This document shows, in pieces, positions 5,056-5,816 of a stretch of 5,816 bases of DNA. The position numbers and the translations under genes were made by a program. The DNA is from Caldilineales bacterium. Its GTDB lineage: Bacteria > Chloroflexota > Anaerolineae > JAAEKA01. The notes under the pieces are model-generated. The model was not told where the DNA came from, did not search any database, and worked only from the letters and a program-made list of their open reading frames with translations. The number at the start of each line of letters is the position of its first letter. Position 1 is the first letter of the stretch. The stretch covers positions 1-5,816 of the forward strand of contig JAJTXO010000280.1 of NCBI GenBank assembly GCA_021463315.1, written 5' to 3'.

Positions 5056-5198
5056 GTCCGTTATCAACTTCGCGCTTTGGCCGGTCTCCGACCGAGCCAA
5101 CCCACGCCGCGCTGTGGCCGGTCTCCGACCGAGCCAACTCACGCCGCCGCGCTTTGGCCGGTCTCCGACCGAGCCAACCCACCAAGTTGATTGCGGAC
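5056..5198. repeat. 143-bp element: three tandem hairpin repeats bounded by 15-bp inverted repeats
   Basis: GTCCGTTATCAACTT (5056-5070) and AAGTTGATTGCGGAC (5184-5198) are inverted repeats matching at 13 of 15 positions. They begin exactly where the tandem repeats start and lie just after they end. As RNA they would close a long basal stem under three hairpins; as DNA they look like the ends of a small non-autonomous element. No target-site duplication is evident just outside. The element fills most of the interval between the SH3b stop and the kinase start, and no coding frame is conserved because the repeat period (37) is not a multiple of three. Confidence 0.55.
5071..5183. repeat. Three tandem 37-base repeats, each a bulged hairpin
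   Basis: Units start at 5071, 5108 and 5148, with three extra bases (CGC) before the third. Units 1 and 2 differ at two positions (5114 and 5139); units 1 and 3 agree over 35 bases. All three contain GGCCGGTCTCCGACCGAGCC (5079-5098, 5116-5135, 5156-5175). In unit 1, TTGGC and CGGTC pair with GACCG and GCCAA across a TCC loop, leaving one bulged A at 5095. Unit 2 loses the outermost pair. A fourth exact copy of the 20-mer lies inverted at 135-154. There are no spacers between units, so this is not a CRISPR array. Confidence 0.85.
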
Positions 5199-5221
5199 AG
5201 TTGCCAAGCCTGCCATCATGG

Positions 5222-5256
5222 GCGCATCGCCGCTCAGGCGCCGGGCGCCGATGCGC
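5222..5256 (-). other. Two-tier GC stem downstream of the SH3b gene
   Basis: GCGCATCG (5222-5229) pairs with CGATGCGC (5249-5256) and encloses a small GCGC-CGG-GCGC hairpin (5238-5248). It starts about 34 bases after the SH3b stop on the minus strand. It could form the 3' end of that message, but no T-run follows, so it would not be a standard intrinsic terminator. Confidence 0.35.
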
Positions 5257-5289
5257 TTGCCTTGCGGATCGGGAGGCTGATCGGAGACC

Positions 5290-5816
5290 TCAGGCCTGGA
5301 TCGATCGCCGGGCCTCTTGCCGGGTCCGGTACACGCTGGCCGCCAAGTGGGGATTATCCAGCCGGCCGGTGGGTGCGGGCTGGATGGGCAGTTCCTCGAT
5401 AGCGCCCTCGGGCTGGATCAGGAAAGTGGCCAGCCAGGCCGGTTGGCCGTTGACGCAGCAGATCAGCAGCCAGGTGCTGTCCTCGGTGCGCCCTTGCAGG
5501 GAAAGGCGCGCGCCGGCTGGCAGCACCCCCACCACGGGGAACTGCGTGCCGGGACCAGCGCGTGCATTGATGCGCTCCACCAGCACCACGGCCTGCGGCG
5601 CGCCTTCGATCAGGGTGACGGTGGCCAGCGGCGCTGGGGTGGCCGTGGCGGTGGCGGTGGACGCGCTGATGGCTGGCGCCGCGCCGGTGGGAGTGGCGGT
5701 GTAGGTGGGCGTCCAGGTGCCGGTGGTCAGCGCCTCGATGGTGACCATGATGACGCGGGCCTGGGCGGTTTCGGCGTTGGCCGGGGTGGGCGTGCCGGTG
5801 CGGGTAGGGGTGGCCG
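5290..5816 (-). CDS. SH3b-domain protein with Thr/Pro-rich linker (5' end outside the window)
   Basis: The frame stays open to the right edge (last full codon ends at 5814), giving 174 visible residues, so the ATG at 5748 is internal rather than the start. The visible N-terminal part reads ATPTRTGTPTPANAETAQ and continues through ALTTGTWTPTYTATPT. This unit type (TPTP-x-NxxTAxA...TTGT-TPT) recurs in extracellular linkers of Chloroflexota proteins. After a Thr/Ala/Pro stretch to about residue 67 comes a bacterial SH3 (SH3b) domain, about 76-133: NARAGPGTQFPVVGVLPAG, then Trp115 and PAWL with Trp127. The final 40 residues are undistinguished. SH3b domains usually bind cell-wall or surface ligands, so the protein is probably secreted or displayed. 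The missing N-terminal part could be a catalytic, sensory or kinase domain. It lies upstream of the polysaccharide genes on the same strand, but the 296-base repeat-filled gap argues against tight operon coupling. Confidence 0.75.
   Translation of the reverse strand, partial: ATPTRTGTPTPANAETAQARVIMVTIEALTTGTWTPTYTATPTGAAPAISASTATATATPAPLATVTLIEGAPQAVVLVERINARAGPGTQFPVVGVLPAGARLSLQGRTEDSTWLLICCVNGQPAWLATFLIQPEGAIEELPIQPAPTGRLDNPHLAASVYRTRQEARRSIQA

Noticed and set aside
5071..5183. CRISPR array
   Set aside because: The units abut directly or with a three-base insert, so there are no unique spacers, and no cas gene is present.
5290..5748. Complete 152-residue gene starting at ATG 5748
   Set aside because: The frame continues upstream without a stop to the window edge and the upstream residues complete a typical TPTP linker unit, so this Met is internal.

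Overview
The window is GC-rich, with strong G/C preference at third codon positions. It looks like chromosomal DNA of a Chloroflexota bacterium, probably an Anaerolineae/Caldilineae-type lineage. That is inferred from style, not from a marker gene: the right-edge protein has Thr/Pro linker units of the kind seen in that phylum (TPTPANAETAQA...TTGTWTPT), and the Rpn-family protein has a QQG-repeat plus DUF4351 tail common in Chloroflexota and Cyanobacteria.

Layout from left to right. Positions 1-92 hold the last codons of a plus-strand gene ending in a hydrophobic, arginine-terminated tail. Positions 93-414 are a repeat-dense intergenic stretch. It holds a GCGC hairpin, one copy of a 20-base hairpin motif found again near the right end, a cluster of GAGAACCGCGGAT-type inverted and direct repeats, a perfect 15-bp hairpin, and an extended -10 promoter with a Shine-Dalgarno. 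These lead into a plus-strand Rpn-family PD-(D/E)XK nuclease gene (415-1434). After it, 1478-1557 carries two more hairpins of the family seen at 291-325. They lie between the Rpn gene and the minus-strand genes that converge on it.

The rest is minus strand, transcribed right to left: the 3' part of a secreted or surface SH3b-domain protein (5290-5816, running off the window), a fused Wzz/BY-kinase polysaccharide co-polymerase and tyrosine autokinase (3386-4993), and a polyisoprenyl-phosphate sugar-1-phosphate transferase of the WbaP/PglC superfamily (1559-3055). The last two belong to one exopolysaccharide or capsule pathway. The transferase loads the first sugar phosphate onto undecaprenyl phosphate, and the kinase/co-polymerase controls chain length and export through its phosphorylated tyrosine tail. 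A 330-bp gap with a 16-bp palindrome and alternative pairings separates them, so the transferase may have its own leader control.

The most interesting points are four. (1) A strong internal Shine-Dalgarno and ATG inside the Rpn gene would produce exactly its C-terminal repeat/DUF4351 part, the arrangement reported for intragenic antitoxins of E. coli rpn genes. (2) 35-bp hairpin repeats, 34/35 identical, bracket the Rpn gene. (3) Three tandem 37-base hairpin repeats are enclosed by 15-bp imperfect inverted repeats between the SH3b and kinase genes. (4) A fourth copy of that hairpin lies at the left end, in the same orientation relative to its upstream gene.
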